Source: Hexactinellida sp. DTS-2022
Lineage: Eukaryota > Porifera > Hexactinellida
Assembly: GCA_028753945.1 (NCBI GenBank)
Contig: JAPNXP010000001.1
Span: 5,756,501-5,820,500, forward strand
Direction: 5' to 3'
DNA length: 64,000 bases
Position 1 is the stretch's first letter. Each line of letters starts with the position of its first letter. A program made the translations under genes and the position numbers. Shown here piece by piece: positions 47,511 to 58,977 of this stretch. Below the pieces are notes generated by a model. That model was given only the letters and a program-made list of their open reading frames with translations. It was not told the origin of the DNA and did no database searches.

Positions 47511-48939
47511 CAGCGTTCAAATCGGTAAAGCGTCAAAAAGTTACATAATATAAATTATTAATTTTCTAGTAGTTATTCGATTTAGTTAGTCTATAATATT
47601 ATGTATTGATTAATACAGCAGTTCAACCAATCTTCTATATCAATCGATATTTAATTCATTAACGTTGAGTTAACAACTTTTCTAAGTTTAAATAAGCAAT
47701 TTTATAAAATAAATAAAGTGGCCTGCTATTTTATAGTCTATTTCTGGAACTTAGCAGGCCGTGTATTTAGTAGGCCATGCCCTACGCTCGCGAGTCCAGT
47801 TGACCTAGCCGACCATAACATAATAACGCCTGCATATCATGTAGGGGTTATTATGTTATGAGATGAGGCCACGCACTAGTTGGAAGACTAGCCGCTATGG
47901 CCGACCCCATCTCATAGGAATGTTATGTGTGTTGTTTCGTCCCATTCCAGGGACTCATCAGGAGGGTAACCCTCGACCACTCGTATTGCGCCTCGAGCCA
48001 AACTAGTGTCGCTACTAGGTTACCAGCCGTACTGCCGGATCATCTACAGACTACTCATGTAGTGTCCCGTACTGTCATCTACTAGATGGTCCCGCATCTA
48101 ATACTCCTGAGGATCCTTTACACGACTATAAATAGTATTTAATCAGGAGGTTAATAGCCTTTAATTAATATTTTTAATAAATTTATTCGCGTTAATTTCA
48201 TGTATAAAAAATGTTTACTCCAAATAGCGTTAATTTCCTTCTGGTGTTGATCTATATTAATAAGGTTATGCTACATCTTAGCACCAGCGGCACTACCAAG
48301 TATTACGTCTTGGTAAGGCAACAATAAATAATGGGGGTGCCAGGCTCCCCAATGATTTTCCGCCGGGGATGCCATGCACCCCGGGACCGCCCAAAGTTTA
48401 TGCCACTGATGGAGATATGAACTTAATTCCATATGTCATTCTTAGTAACAAAGTACATATGCTGATTTACATTTCAAAATGATAACTGATATAGTATAAA
48501 CAATGGATTTAATTAAAGGTTTAGGTCGAGCCGCTCGAGCGTAATTGTAATATTGTTTCAGCTCCACACGAAGTGTATCAGAGGATGCGGGCGGGCGGCA
48601 TCTCATTATCATTATCTCATTATTTGATGACGACATAGTTAATAATTATCTGAGCAAATATTCTAGTTTGTGAGTGCTTATTGATAAAATTTCCATTTGT
48701 TGGGTAATAATTTTGTACAAGCTAATTATGGCTATTTTAGAGTGTGTCCTACCATAAAATTGGCAGCGAACAGTAGCCTTACTTTTAATTGTAGGTATAA
48801 TAATGCAAATAATGACAATAATAACAATATTCTTGCGGGAGTGAAATCTAACGCGGGCAGTGGAGCTGAAACAAGATTCCAACAAAAAGTGGCCTTAAAT
48901 AGTCACTAATTAGTCTGATTAGCTCATTGGAAACAGCTG
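47511..48939. other. Non-coding region upstream of the glucosidase gene
   Basis: 47780-48140 is richer in GC than its surroundings and is a patchwork of short direct and inverted words (for example GGGGTTATTATGTTATGAG); it may be an unrecognised non-coding repeat. 48320-48410 has a small C/G-rich inverted stretch. 48700-48939 must hold the promoter and 5' UTR of the glucosidase gene, but no clear motif was found. Confidence 0.4.
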
Positions 48940-51351
48940 ATGTCTGACAAAGAGGGAGGTGCAGGGAAGAGCCACGTGTCCCCTGAAAGCCAGACTAAGA
49001 AGAAGAAGAAGACTTTAAGAAAAAAGTTGATGTCCTACTTCCTAAACCTGCTGGTGCTGGTGGCTGCCTGCCTGGTGGTGTACCTGTACGAGCCGGATAT
49101 CAACAAGCCCCTGCCCTACCCGCGAATCCACAGCAGATACACTCTGTCCAACGAGACTCGCTTCCAGGAGATATGGGGTACATATAGACCATGGGTGTAC
49201 TTTGGAATAGGCACTAGAATCACGCGCGAGTTCTTCTTCGACCTGATGTGGTTCAAGCAGGAGGAGGGGACCCCTCGACTGCGCTACGGCTGTGACGACA
49301 GCGACCAGCTGGCTACCTACAGATGGACTGAGCACGAGGGCGCGCGCTACGCCACACAGCTCATACGCGACGGGAACCTGAACATAACGACCCAGTTCCT
49401 GAAGGGTCCCTCTGAGGACGGGACTACCTGGAGTGTGCGTGTGCGGGGAGAATCCCACCACCCCTCCGAGAGCTATTCCTTCATTTTCGTGGCGTTCGGC
49501 GGGTGCGGCAACGGGAAGAGAGAGCTGCACGTTGATAAGTCCAGCAGCCAGTTCGCGGTCAGAGGGAGACAGGTCTACTTGAACGAGTACCATCTGTACA
49601 ACTCTCTCCCGGTGTCGCAGCACAAGGTCAGGCTCCACTACCTGGGCCACAGCCGGCAGCCGCCCGGCCAGCTCAAGGAGACAGTGCGCAACCACCTCAG
49701 GAGGCGCGGCACCGACAAGATCTACACGCTCCCTGACATCAACTTCACCGCCACGCACAGACTGGATATGCTGGGATTCGCAGCGACCCAGTTTACCTTC
49801 AAAACTCCTTTCGAGATCGACATCCACTCTGTGCCTTACAAGTTCTCAGTAGCCACGCCCCCCGCTGGGGTCTCCTTCAGTCCCGAACAGCTGACCCAGG
49901 AGCTCAGCGCGCATTCCGGGCAGTTCCAGGATAGGTTCGAGGGGACTTTCGGTCTCAGCGGGAAGGGGTACTCCCCGGAGGAGGTAGCGTTCGGACAAGT
50001 TGCCCTCAGCAGTCTACTCGGGGGGATCGGGTTCTTCTTCGGGCGGGGCCTGGTCTCCGCGCCTCACCACCAGGGGGGACACATCGAGTACCTACAGGCC
50101 CGGCTCCTCACGGGCACGCCTGCCCGCGCCAAGTTTCCGCGCGGCTTCCTCTGGGACGAGGGCTTCCACCTGCTGCTGGTGGCGCAATGGGCCCCCAGCC
50201 TGGCCATAGACATCCTCGGGCACTGGTTGGACCTGACCAACGCGGACGGCTGGATCCCCCGGGAGCAGGTACTGGGGCGGGAGTCCAGAGACCGTGTCCC
50301 CGCCGAGTTCTTAGTGCAGCGCAACGACGTGGCTAACCCGCCCACCTTCTTCCTTGTCCTGGAGTTCCTATTCCGGCTGGAGCAGCAGGGGCGCATCGAC
50401 ACCGCTGAGCTACACGGGTTTCTCAGGAGGGCGTACCCGCGGCTTCGCGCTTGGTACGACTGGTACCAGCGGACCCAGAAAGGGAGCGTGTCCAACACCT
50501 ACTACTGGAGGGGGAGGGACGGGGATATCGACACGGAGCTGAACCCAAAGACTCTAGCCAGCGGGCTGGACGACTCGCCCCGGGCCTCCCACCCTTCTGC
50601 CAACGAGCGGCACGTAGACCTCCTCTGCTGGATGATCCTAGCCACCAGAGTTATGTCCCAGGTGGCACACACGGTGGGGGAAGAGGAGGACAGGTCAAAG
50701 TACTACAAACTGAGTATGAAGCTTGATCTCAACCACCTGGTAAAGCAGCACTGGGACGCGGCTAGCAGCCAGTTCAGCGATTTTGGACTGCACAGCAGCG
50801 ACGTCACTCTCCCGAGCAAGGGCGGCGGCTCTCCCCAGGGAGAGAGTGCGGCCCCCAAAAGAAGGGTGGGCAGCAAGCCGAAGAAGCAGCTGGTGCCGCA
50901 CCTCGGGTACGTGAACCTGTTCCCCCTGCTGCTTCGGCTGCTGCCAGCTGACTGCCCGCAGCTGGGACACATGCTCGCTTCCCTCAACGACACCAAGCTC
51001 CTGTGGACAGAATTCGGACTCCGCTCTCTCTCCGCAAGCGACCGGATATACCGGAAGCCCAACACCCACTCTGACGCCCCCTACTGGCGGGGAGCCGTAT
51101 GGATAAACCTTAACTTCCTCGCGGCACAGGCGCTGCGCCACTACGCGGACACAGAGGGACCGCATCGCGAGGCCGCGGGACACCTGTACTCCCGTCTACG
51201 GGATAACTTGGTCAGCAACGTGTTCAAGCAGTTCCAGGAGACCGGGTACTTCTGGGAGCAGTACGACGACCTCACGGGCCGGGGAGCGGGCGCACACCCC
51301 TTTAACGGCTGGTCGTCCCTGGTGCTGCTCATGATGGCGGAAAAGTATTAA
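48940..51351 (+). CDS. MOGS: Mannosyl-oligosaccharide glucosidase (glucosidase I)
   Basis: This 803-residue single-exon gene encodes the GH63 enzyme that removes the outermost glucose from Glc3Man9GlcNAc2 just after transfer to proteins in the ER, the first step of N-glycan trimming. The N-terminus is short and basic (KKKKKTLRKK), then a hydrophobic anchor at about residues 30-49 gives a type II ER membrane protein. The N-terminal beta domain has YFGIGTR and DLMWFKQEEG. The catalytic (alpha/alpha) barrel includes FPRGFLWDEGFH (Asp406/Glu407), RNDVANPPTFFL, DTHSDAPYWRG-type sequence at about 709-718 and NPFNGWSSLVLLMMAEKY at the C-terminus. Length is close to animal enzymes (about 830). Strong preference for G/C-ending codons contrasts with the AT-rich neighbourhood. 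No intron is seen. The ATG at 48940 gives the expected anchor. Confidence 0.97.
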   Translation: MSDKEGGAGKSHVSPESQTKKKKKTLRKKLMSYFLNLLVLVAACLVVYLYEPDINKPLPYPRIHSRYTLSNETRFQEIWGTYRPWVYFGIGTRITREFFFDLMWFKQEEGTPRLRYGCDDSDQLATYRWTEHEGARYATQLIRDGNLNITTQFLKGPSEDGTTWSVRVRGESHHPSESYSFIFVAFGGCGNGKRELHVDKSSSQFAVRGRQVYLNEYHLYNSLPVSQHKVRLHYLGHSRQPPGQLKETVRNHLRRRGTDKIYTLPDINFTATHRLDMLGFAATQFTFKTPFEIDIHSVPYKFSVATPPAGVSFSPEQLTQELSAHSGQFQDRFEGTFGLSGKGYSPEEVAFGQVALSSLLGGIGFFFGRGLVSAPHHQGGHIEYLQARLLTGTPARAKFPRGFLWDEGFHLLLVAQWAPSLAIDILGHWLDLTNADGWIPREQVLGRESRDRVPAEFLVQRNDVANPPTFFLVLEFLFRLEQQGRIDTAELHGFLRRAYPRLRAWYDWYQRTQKGSVSNTYYWRGRDGDIDTELNPKTLASGLDDSPRASHPSANERHVDLLCWMILATRVMSQVAHTVGEEEDRSKYYKLSMKLDLNHLVKQHWDAASSQFSDFGLHSSDVTLPSKGGGSPQGESAAPKRRVGSKPKKQLVPHLGYVNLFPLLLRLLPADCPQLGHMLASLNDTKLLWTEFGLRSLSASDRIYRKPNTHSDAPYWRGAVWINLNFLAAQALRHYADTEGPHREAAGHLYSRLRDNLVSNVFKQFQETGYFWEQYDDLTGRGAGAHPFNGWSSLVLLMMAEKY

Positions 51352-51754
51352 ACGAATGCAGTTCTTAACAATTGAAATTATTTTATTACTCGTGTATATA
51401 GTTAGCGTACCCTGTGTGTGCCATTCTAGAGATAATTCACAATATAACCACACTCAACAGCTAGCAGCATTATAATTGGTTTATTGATACCCAGATCTGC
51501 TAATTAATGCGTTCGTAATTGCAGACTTTCTGTAGGACTGTTGTATGAATATGTCCAATCGTAAAAATATGTCCAAGTATAAATATGGACAGTATTTTAC
51601 AAAATCATGGATATGCTGTAAAAATATGTCCAATCTTGAGTATACAATTATAGACGTGGAGAAATTAATTCTGGAGTCAAGATCTTTTACTTTAGTAATT
51701 AATACACCAAGTAATAGGCATAATACACTCCCTGGCCAAATGTATTTGAACAAA
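51352..51754. other. 3' flank of the glucosidase gene
   Basis: The GC content falls abruptly after the stop codon. The stretch is AT-rich with no gene. AAAATATGTCCAA recurs at about 51570 and 51620 with slight change. No AATAAA was found close to the stop, so the 3' end is not fixed. Confidence 0.35.
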
Positions 51755-51762
51755 ATGTAGAC

Positions 51763-52036
51763 CAGAGATGGAACCGGTCGGGATTTTCATGACCCGACCC
51801 GACCGGTGCAGTTGGAAATTTGACCCGACCCGACCGTCCGGTCGATCGGTCAATCATATCTAGCAATAATTTATAAATAATAGAAAACAAATTATGATAT
51901 TATGATATCGAATAGATCATATAGAGATCTCGACCGGCCGGTCAAGGTTCGACCTGTCGGTCAAGGTTCCGACCGGTACCCGACCCGACCCGACCGGTCG
52001 ACCGGTGCCGGTCAGACCCGACCGGTTCCGTCTCTG
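51763..52036. mobile_element. 274-bp hAT MITE rich in GACCGG motifs
   Basis: Ends CAGAGATGGAACCGGTCGGG and ACCGGTTCCGTCTCTG, with the exact 8-bp duplication ATGTAGAC (51755-51762, 52037-52044). The subterminal parts are dense with CCCGACC and GACCGGT repeats in both orientations, likely transposase sites. No coding content. Confidence 0.95.
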
Positions 52037-52044
52037 ATGTAGAC

Positions 52045-53234
52045 ACAATAATCTTCTAACAGCGTATTAATTAAAGTCCATTTACACAATAAAATGACTA
52101 TAAATATTATAGTGCTGTATTTATGAATTTTATAACATCATAATTTAGGTAATTTTCAGCCAATATCCATTGAGTGGCATAGTGTCCCTACCACTTGTGG
52201 CACAAGTGACACAAATGGGTATGTCTCTGTATCTCAGTATAAAATTATCCTTTTTCATAAATTTATTAAATTAATAATCCTAACAAACCAACGTGTGTAT
52301 ATTACATATTGGAAGTCCCGTTCAGAGTGTACTTCCACTGAGATCTTACGAAATGTCATGAATGTATGCTAAAAGGTACTCCCTAACATTTGGCCACCTA
52401 GTATACTATCAACCAACATTACTATGTAACCTGCAGAAAAGGGGTTTCCAAATATAACTAGGTTCCCAAGCCCCCTCCCCCCCACTCCTGTAGATAACAC
52501 TCAGGGGTTTATATAAAACCCTGGTTACACTATATTAGAAGATATACAACAGGATTATAAAGCATAACAGCATAGTAACAGCAATATAACAGCATTAGGG
52601 TGTAATGTTTATTACATGTAATTCAGTTTAAAGTACGTATATCTCCTTGGACTCTGTTATACCAAAATATAGTAATATATATAATTGTTCCTATTTATTC
52701 CTTACACACTAATATATAACATATAATATTTATTTTCTGGCTCTTCCTTAAGCGAATGTTCTTCTGAGATTTGGTCAGTAAGAAATCTGTGTCCAATCCG
52801 TCATATAAAAACCACCCCATTGCAGTTTGAAGTGTGTTGGAATTGTAAATTGAGAAATATAGAAGTTGATACATACATTAAAGTGTGTGTTATGCAGGGC
52901 CGTAGCAATCAAATTTAAATTGGTCAGGTTTAAATCGTACTTAGCACCAACCTGACATTCTCCAGCTATTGGCATGTTATGTCATTTTTGTTGACAAATT
53001 GCGTGTTAATTCCATAAAATCGATATTCAAACATATAGATTATTGATTTTTACAAAAATCAAAATTTAATTACAATTTTTATATTATAATATCGAGACCT
53101 TAACAAAAATAGTTAATATATATATTGCTTAAACTCTACACATTATATCAAAAACTAACAAAATTATAATTGTGTATCAAAGCTTCAAAGATAACTTACT
53201 TTAAAGTCCCATTACTTGACGGAATACTAAATTT
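52045..53234. other. Non-coding region
   Basis: No domain-bearing frame. 52150-52265 resembles 23070-23185 (GTGGCA..TGTC..GTGGCACAAGTG.CACA), so a short dispersed repeat is shared with the region next to the foldback MULE. 52440-52560 has a polypyrimidine run. The minus-strand frame 52775-52975 has no recognisable homology. Confidence 0.4.
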
Positions 53235-56200
53235 GATAGCCAAATTAATTAATTAATTATTTATGACAAAATAATTTAACTTAATAATTGTAAGTTGACA
53301 TTGAAATTTGTGTTATATTATAAATAATATTAATAATTATTTATACTAATTAATTAAATATCATAAATCTCAGAATTCAAAAAAGATAGAAACAAACTTT
53401 CAATTTATCAATTGGTCCTTATGGTACGTAACACCTATCTATACAAGTGGGTGTTGACACCTTGTGATGATGATAACATCGTTAAAAAAATGTTTTTTTA
53501 CAATTTTGTGAATTCGATATTTCAAATGGGTTGGTTGATGTTGGGTGATGACCCAACACTCACATAAAAAATGCTGAGTCATCAGCTATTATATTCCACT
53601 CAAACTTGAATATCTCTAAAATGAAGTGAACTAAATGGAAACTTCCACCACTCTAAGGGTCTTAGCATTCTGAAACACCTTTCTGAAATAATTTAACACC
53701 TTTATAGTGATGATGAATTGGCGGAAAAAAAAAATCCAAAATTGCAGCTTGCGCCGACAGCATGTTTCTTTGGAGGCACTATCAATAAACTACCAACAAA
53801 ATATAGTGCCACCAAAGGAGCATGCGTCGGCACAGGCTGCAATTTTGGATTTTATTATTTCTCCGTAGCAGGTGCCCTGGCCACACCTGTATACATTAAA
53901 GGCTGAAATTTGGCATGCAGTTGCGAAGTGACCGTCTAATTTGCACCTGGGGTTACGATTTTTCATCAAATAATTTTAACACCTATTTAAACTAAGGCCG
54001 CATAAAATAAATTACTTGTTTATCATCCATATTTTTCGAGAAATTGGGACGGCGGACGGGATTTTATTTTTATTTTTTATTTCTATTAATATGCAAATAA
54101 CATCATCATATGCCAAAAAATAAAAATAAAAATTTAACTTAATTAGAAAATAACATGACAATGCCAAATAATTAAAGTAATGCTCTAAAATATAGAACTT
54201 ATTAAAAATTCATACATGGTAGGTACTTTACACAAGTTATTGCTTATATTTTGTACGATTAGGTTCATAAGATAAAATTAAAATAGATCCGGACGGGTAG
54301 TTAAAATAGGGGCGGACGGGGATGATAAACAAGTTATTTATTTTATACGGCCTAATTATGGCTTATAGCATTAAATAATTAATAGTGAGCTTGATAAATT
54401 TTACATGTACGGATAGAGAATTAAATTCTACACCTTTCCACAGTGCACGAATTTTTAAATTGGGTTTCTTAGTGCCACAATAGAGTTGCAAATTTCCTTT
54501 GTTTACTAACACTTCAGTTCCATTGAAAGTGATAAATCTAATTCTATTGTTTCAACTTGTAATAATTATATTGATTTGACTTGTTAAATCAGATTCTATT
54601 GTTTCAACTTGCGATAAATATATTGATTTAACTTATAAATTCCAGCTGGCTTCTATTTAATTGTAGTATTACTAGACAATGGATTAAATAAAATAATATA
54701 ATATAAGGAATTTGTTGACTTAATTCAACTCAACCGTGGATAACATTGCTAAAAAAATTAACTAACAATATAATTTATTATCAATACATAATGAATGAAT
54801 GGCATTAAACTCAAGATGGTTTATGATAGAAACAAACTTTGGAGGCACTATCAATAACCCACCAACAAAATATAGTGCCACCAAAGGAACATGCGTCGGC
54901 ACAGCTGCAATTTTGGATTTTTTTTTTTTCTCCGTAGACGGTGCCCTGGCCTGAGCTTTATAGTTGATGGGCTGAAACTTAGCATGTAGGTGCGATGGGA
55001 CCGTCTAATTTGCACCTGGGGTTACGATTTTTAATTAACAAATTTTTGACACATCTTTAACACCTTTCAAAATTTGTCTGGTCCATAACTCAAAAAGTAT
55101 TTTACTAAACCCCAAAATTTTATTTCACATTTGGATTCACCATAAAATTCTGCGTCTGATGGGAGAAGAAAACTTTTAATAAAGAGTTTTATTTCTGCCA
55201 TAAATGGGGGTTGAAATTTCTTTGTTTACTCACACTTCAATTTCAGTAAAACTGTGAAATCTAATTCCATTGTTTCAACTTGTAATAATTATATTGATTC
55301 AACTTGTGAGATCGAGTAGGCTTCTATTTTCTAATTGAAACCTAAGATTTTACATTCCACAACAACGACAGATTAAGTGATTATATTTATTTCTGCGAGA
55401 ATATTCTTGCACTGTTAATAGACTGACGTAATTAATTATAATTAATTCAGTCAGTATATGACTTATATAGATGCTTCCAATTTGTGTATTAGGGGTTATC
55501 GAGTGTGCGGAATTGAAATTTGATAACCAAATTAATTAATTAATTATTTATGACAAAATAATTTAACTTAATAATTGTAAGTTGACATTGAAATTTGTGT
55601 TATATTATAAATAATATTAATAATTATTTATACTAATTAATTAAATATCATAAATCTCAGAATTCAAAAAAGATAGAAACAAACTTTCAATTTATCAATT
55701 GGTCCTTATGGTACGTAATACCTATCTATACAAGTGGGTGTTGACACCTTGTGATGATGATAACATCGTTAAAAAAATGTTTTTTTACAATTTTGTGAAT
55801 TCGATATTTCAAATGGGTTGGTTGATGTTGGGTGATGACCCAATACTCACATAAAAGATTCTGAGTCATCAGCTATTATATTCTACTCAAACTTGATTAT
55901 CTCTAAAATGAAGTGAACTAAATGGAAACTTCCACCACTCTAAGGGTCGATGCCTTCTGAAACACATTTTTTTAAACAATTTAACACCTTCATAGTGATG
56001 ATGACATGGCAAAAAAAATCCAAAATTGCAGCTTGTGCCGACAGCTTGTTCCTTTGGAGGCACTATCAGTAAACCACCACCAAAATATAGTGCCACCAAA
56101 GGAACATGCGTCGGCACAGGCTGCAATTTTGGATCTTTTTATTAATATTTTTAGTCCGTAGCCACTCCACAGAACAGAGTTTAATTAACTAAGAGCTCAA

Positions 56201-57340
56201 ATTTTCAGGATATGTGTCTCATGGGTTACAGATGTGCACCTGGGGTCACGATTTTTGATTCAATTTTTTTGGACACATTTTTGCACCTGTTTAATATTAG
56301 AAAAGAACAATAAATAGTGCGCGAAAATAAAATTTATATGCATTCGATAGAGAATTAAATTCTACACCTTTTCACAGTGCACGAATTTTTAAATTGGGTT
56401 TCGTTTGTGCCACAATTGAGTTGCAAATTCCCTTTGTTTACTAACACTTCAGTTCAATTGAAAGTGTTGAATCTAATTCTATTGTTTCAACTTGTTATAA
56501 TTATATTGATTTTACTTGTGAGATCGAGTAGGCTTCTATTTTCTAATTGAAACTAAGATATTTATTACATCCCTTAACAACTACAGATTATGTGATTATA
56601 TTTACTGCAGGAATACTGTTGCCCTATAAATATACTGACGTAATTAATTATCATTAATTCAGTCAGTATATGACTTATATAGATGCTTCCAATTTGTTTA
56701 TTAGGGGTATCGAGTGTGCGGAATTGAAATTTGATAGCCAAATTAATTAATTAATTATTTATGACAAAATAATTTAACTTAATAATTGTAAGTTGACTTT
56801 GAAATTGGTGTTATATTATAAATAATATTAATAATTATTTATACTAATTAATTAAATATCATAAATCTCAGAGATGATACAAGATAGAAACAAACTTCCA
56901 ATATATCAATTGATCCTTATGCCACATAACACCTCTACAAATGGGTCTTGACACCTTAAGGTGATGATGACATCGTCAAAAAAATTTGTTTTTACAATTT
57001 TGTGAATTCTATAATTCGAATTGGTTGGTTGGTGTCGGCCGAACTACCAACACGCACATAAAAAATGCTGACTCATCACTTATTATATTCTACTGAAACT
57101 TGGATATCTTTGAAATGAAGTGAGTTAAACGAAACTTCCAACTCTTTAAGAGTCGTTGCCTTTTGAAACACCTTTCTGAAATAATTTAACACCTTCATAG
57201 TGATGATGACATGGCGAAAAAAAAATCCAAAATTGCAGCTATGCCGACAGCATGTTCCATTGGAGGCACTATCAATAAGCCACCACCAAAATATAGTGCC
57301 ACCAAAGGAACATGCGTCGGCACAGGCTGCAATTTTGGAT
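53235..57340 (+). repeat. Complex satellite array, forward orientation
   Basis: Units as at 8138-12983 with hairpins at 53734-53850, 54838-54918 (left arm lost at a shared CTTT), 56018-56134 and 57225-57340. 53235-53580 and 55525-55870 are nearly identical and 56735-56880 matches their start, so this stretch has expanded recently. A Harbinger-like MITE is inserted at 53996-54352. Confidence 0.85.
53996..54352. mobile_element. 357-bp PIF/Harbinger-like MITE
   Basis: Ends GGCCGCATAAAATAAATTAC and the complement of a very similar sequence (GTATAAAATAAATAACTTG inward), flanked by TAA (53993-53995, 54353-54355). The 3-bp TAA target and GG..CC ends fit PIF/Harbinger. Other satellite copies show the empty site near TTTAAACTARTTATGG. 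The interior has GGGACGG..GGCGGACGGG repeats. Confidence 0.87.
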
Positions 57341-57522
57341 TTTTATTACTGTGCCGACTAAACTATAGTATAGTGGCCCAGTTCTAATCTTACTGCTTTG
57401 GTTAGTTATTACTGTGCCGACTATGCTATAGTATAGTGGCCCAGTATTGATCTTACTGCCTTTATTATTATTTTACTGTGCCGACTATTCTATAGTATAG
57501 TGGCCCAGTATTGGAATCACTG
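57341..57522 (-). repeat. Palindromic minisatellite, three inverted units
   Basis: Three units of the ACTATAGTATAGT palindrome in the opposite orientation to 41622-42286, starting directly at the T-rich right edge of a hairpin (57340). Spacers are GGTTAGTTATT or TTATTATT. A fourth unit lies at 58978-59055, separated by the inserted element at 57523-58972. Confidence 0.9.
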
Positions 57523-58972
57523 CAGTGCCGGATTTAGGGTGTTATGGGCCCAGGGCTTTTATTGTTTTTGGGCCTATTTTATATCCTTCATTTTTCCAAT
57601 GATAGTCTACTTTAGATATTTAAGCAGAAACATCGAAAAAACACTTTTTCTTCCATAATAACTATTAATATAAACCAGTTCTCAGGACTATGTCGCATCG
57701 TGTCCTTATTTCGTTCATGTAGACTGCAAAACACAATTAACGGACGCTTCGCGACCTTACCAACCTCAAAGGATCACTCATAATAAATATGTTAAGTATG
57801 TGAATTGTAAATTACACGTACTTAATTTAATACAGATTAGTTTGTCGCAATTTGGGAGTCAATGTAATTCAACTTAATAACTAAAATGCTATTCAATCCA
57901 AGATTTTCCTGCTGTCAATAAATTGTTGGATCAATATGTCATTTACAATGCACAAGATATAGGCGGGTAATCGTTGAATATCTTTGAAAGTAATATCATG
58001 CATGATTATGTGATTGACGTGAGCAAAAATAAATCAGCAATAGAACTAGACTGATGAAAGCCTAACTGGATAAATCAAATAATGCAATCTTCGAAAAATG
58101 TAGGTGAAGATTGAATAACCAAAACACAATTTGATCAATGAGGAAGCAGTTTGAGGTACGTTTTTGATAATAGCTGACGCAAATTAAAAGTGAAATAGTT
58201 AAATTTACAATACAATATATAGTATAATGTCAAAATTTTGTGTCGACTGAATCAAAATTGTATGATTAAATCCAAATTAGTTCCCACGTGAGGCTATAAT
58301 CCCATAAATCGTACGAGTGCTTCATTTATGCTGCCTTGTAATCGAAAATTGTTGCCGATTCGGACTTTAACTAATGAGTTATTTCAAAATACACTCAATC
58401 CTCCCATATCCGGGCACTTTTAACGAAGGGTGCCCGTACTGGGAATTTCCCCGCATCTCAGAAAGTTTATTGTCCATATTTTTATCATTAGAGGTGATCA
58501 TTAGTAAATGAGTACATATTTAGTTTTACAATACATCAACAAGGGTGACGTTTGGAAGGTTGAGGTTACGCGCTTTTATGACTCAGAATGCCGATATTTC
58601 GTTTAGAAGACGTAAAGACCAATTCATCTTTGTGAACGTGTAAAATTACACCTGCATGGCAATTTGGATATTTCTAGTGCATTTTTCTTCCCAAATAATT
58701 GTAGACTTGCACACACAAAATCAGACAAAAATGTGCGTATAATTTATGGATAGACAAATATATTGAGAAAAATGTCACGAAATACTTATGTATCTGGTGT
58801 TGCTAACATTTATGGAAACTTCGGTTTTAGCTGAAGCAAACTATTTACAGAGGAAACTAGTTTCTACTCCCAAATCAATCCGATTTCCAGGGCAAGTTGA
58901 CCTAAACTGGGCCTAAGAATGAAGTGGGCCTAGGGCTTTAGCCCGAGCAGCCCTATTGTAAATCCGCTACTG
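57523..58972. mobile_element. 1450-bp hAT-like element with 5-bp duplication
   Basis: Ends CAGTGCCGGATTTAGGG and TAAATCCGCTACTG, with CACTG/AACTG on the two sides (57518-57522, 58973-58977). Removing it restores the AATCACTGCCTTTATT of a minisatellite unit, so the boundaries are firm. Inner ends repeat GGGCC..AGGGCTTT. No transposase was found. It includes GGACGCTTCGCGACC at about 57743-57757, the inverted form of a GCGAAGC hairpin, with nearby sequence resembling 42800-43150 reversed. Confidence 0.85.
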
Positions 58973-58977
58973 AACTG

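Noticed and set aside
47780-48140. Possible structured RNA or SINE
   Set aside because: Short inverted words are present but there is no pol III promoter box, poly(A) tail or target duplication to support it.
49042-49827. 261-residue minus-strand frame
   Set aside because: It is the antisense shadow of the GC-rich glucosidase gene; GC-rich coding DNA produces long antisense frames. No domain.
50695-51183. 162-residue minus-strand frame
   Set aside because: Antisense shadow of the glucosidase gene.
52775-52975. 66-residue minus-strand frame
   Set aside because: No recognisable family and no supporting context; left as non-coding.
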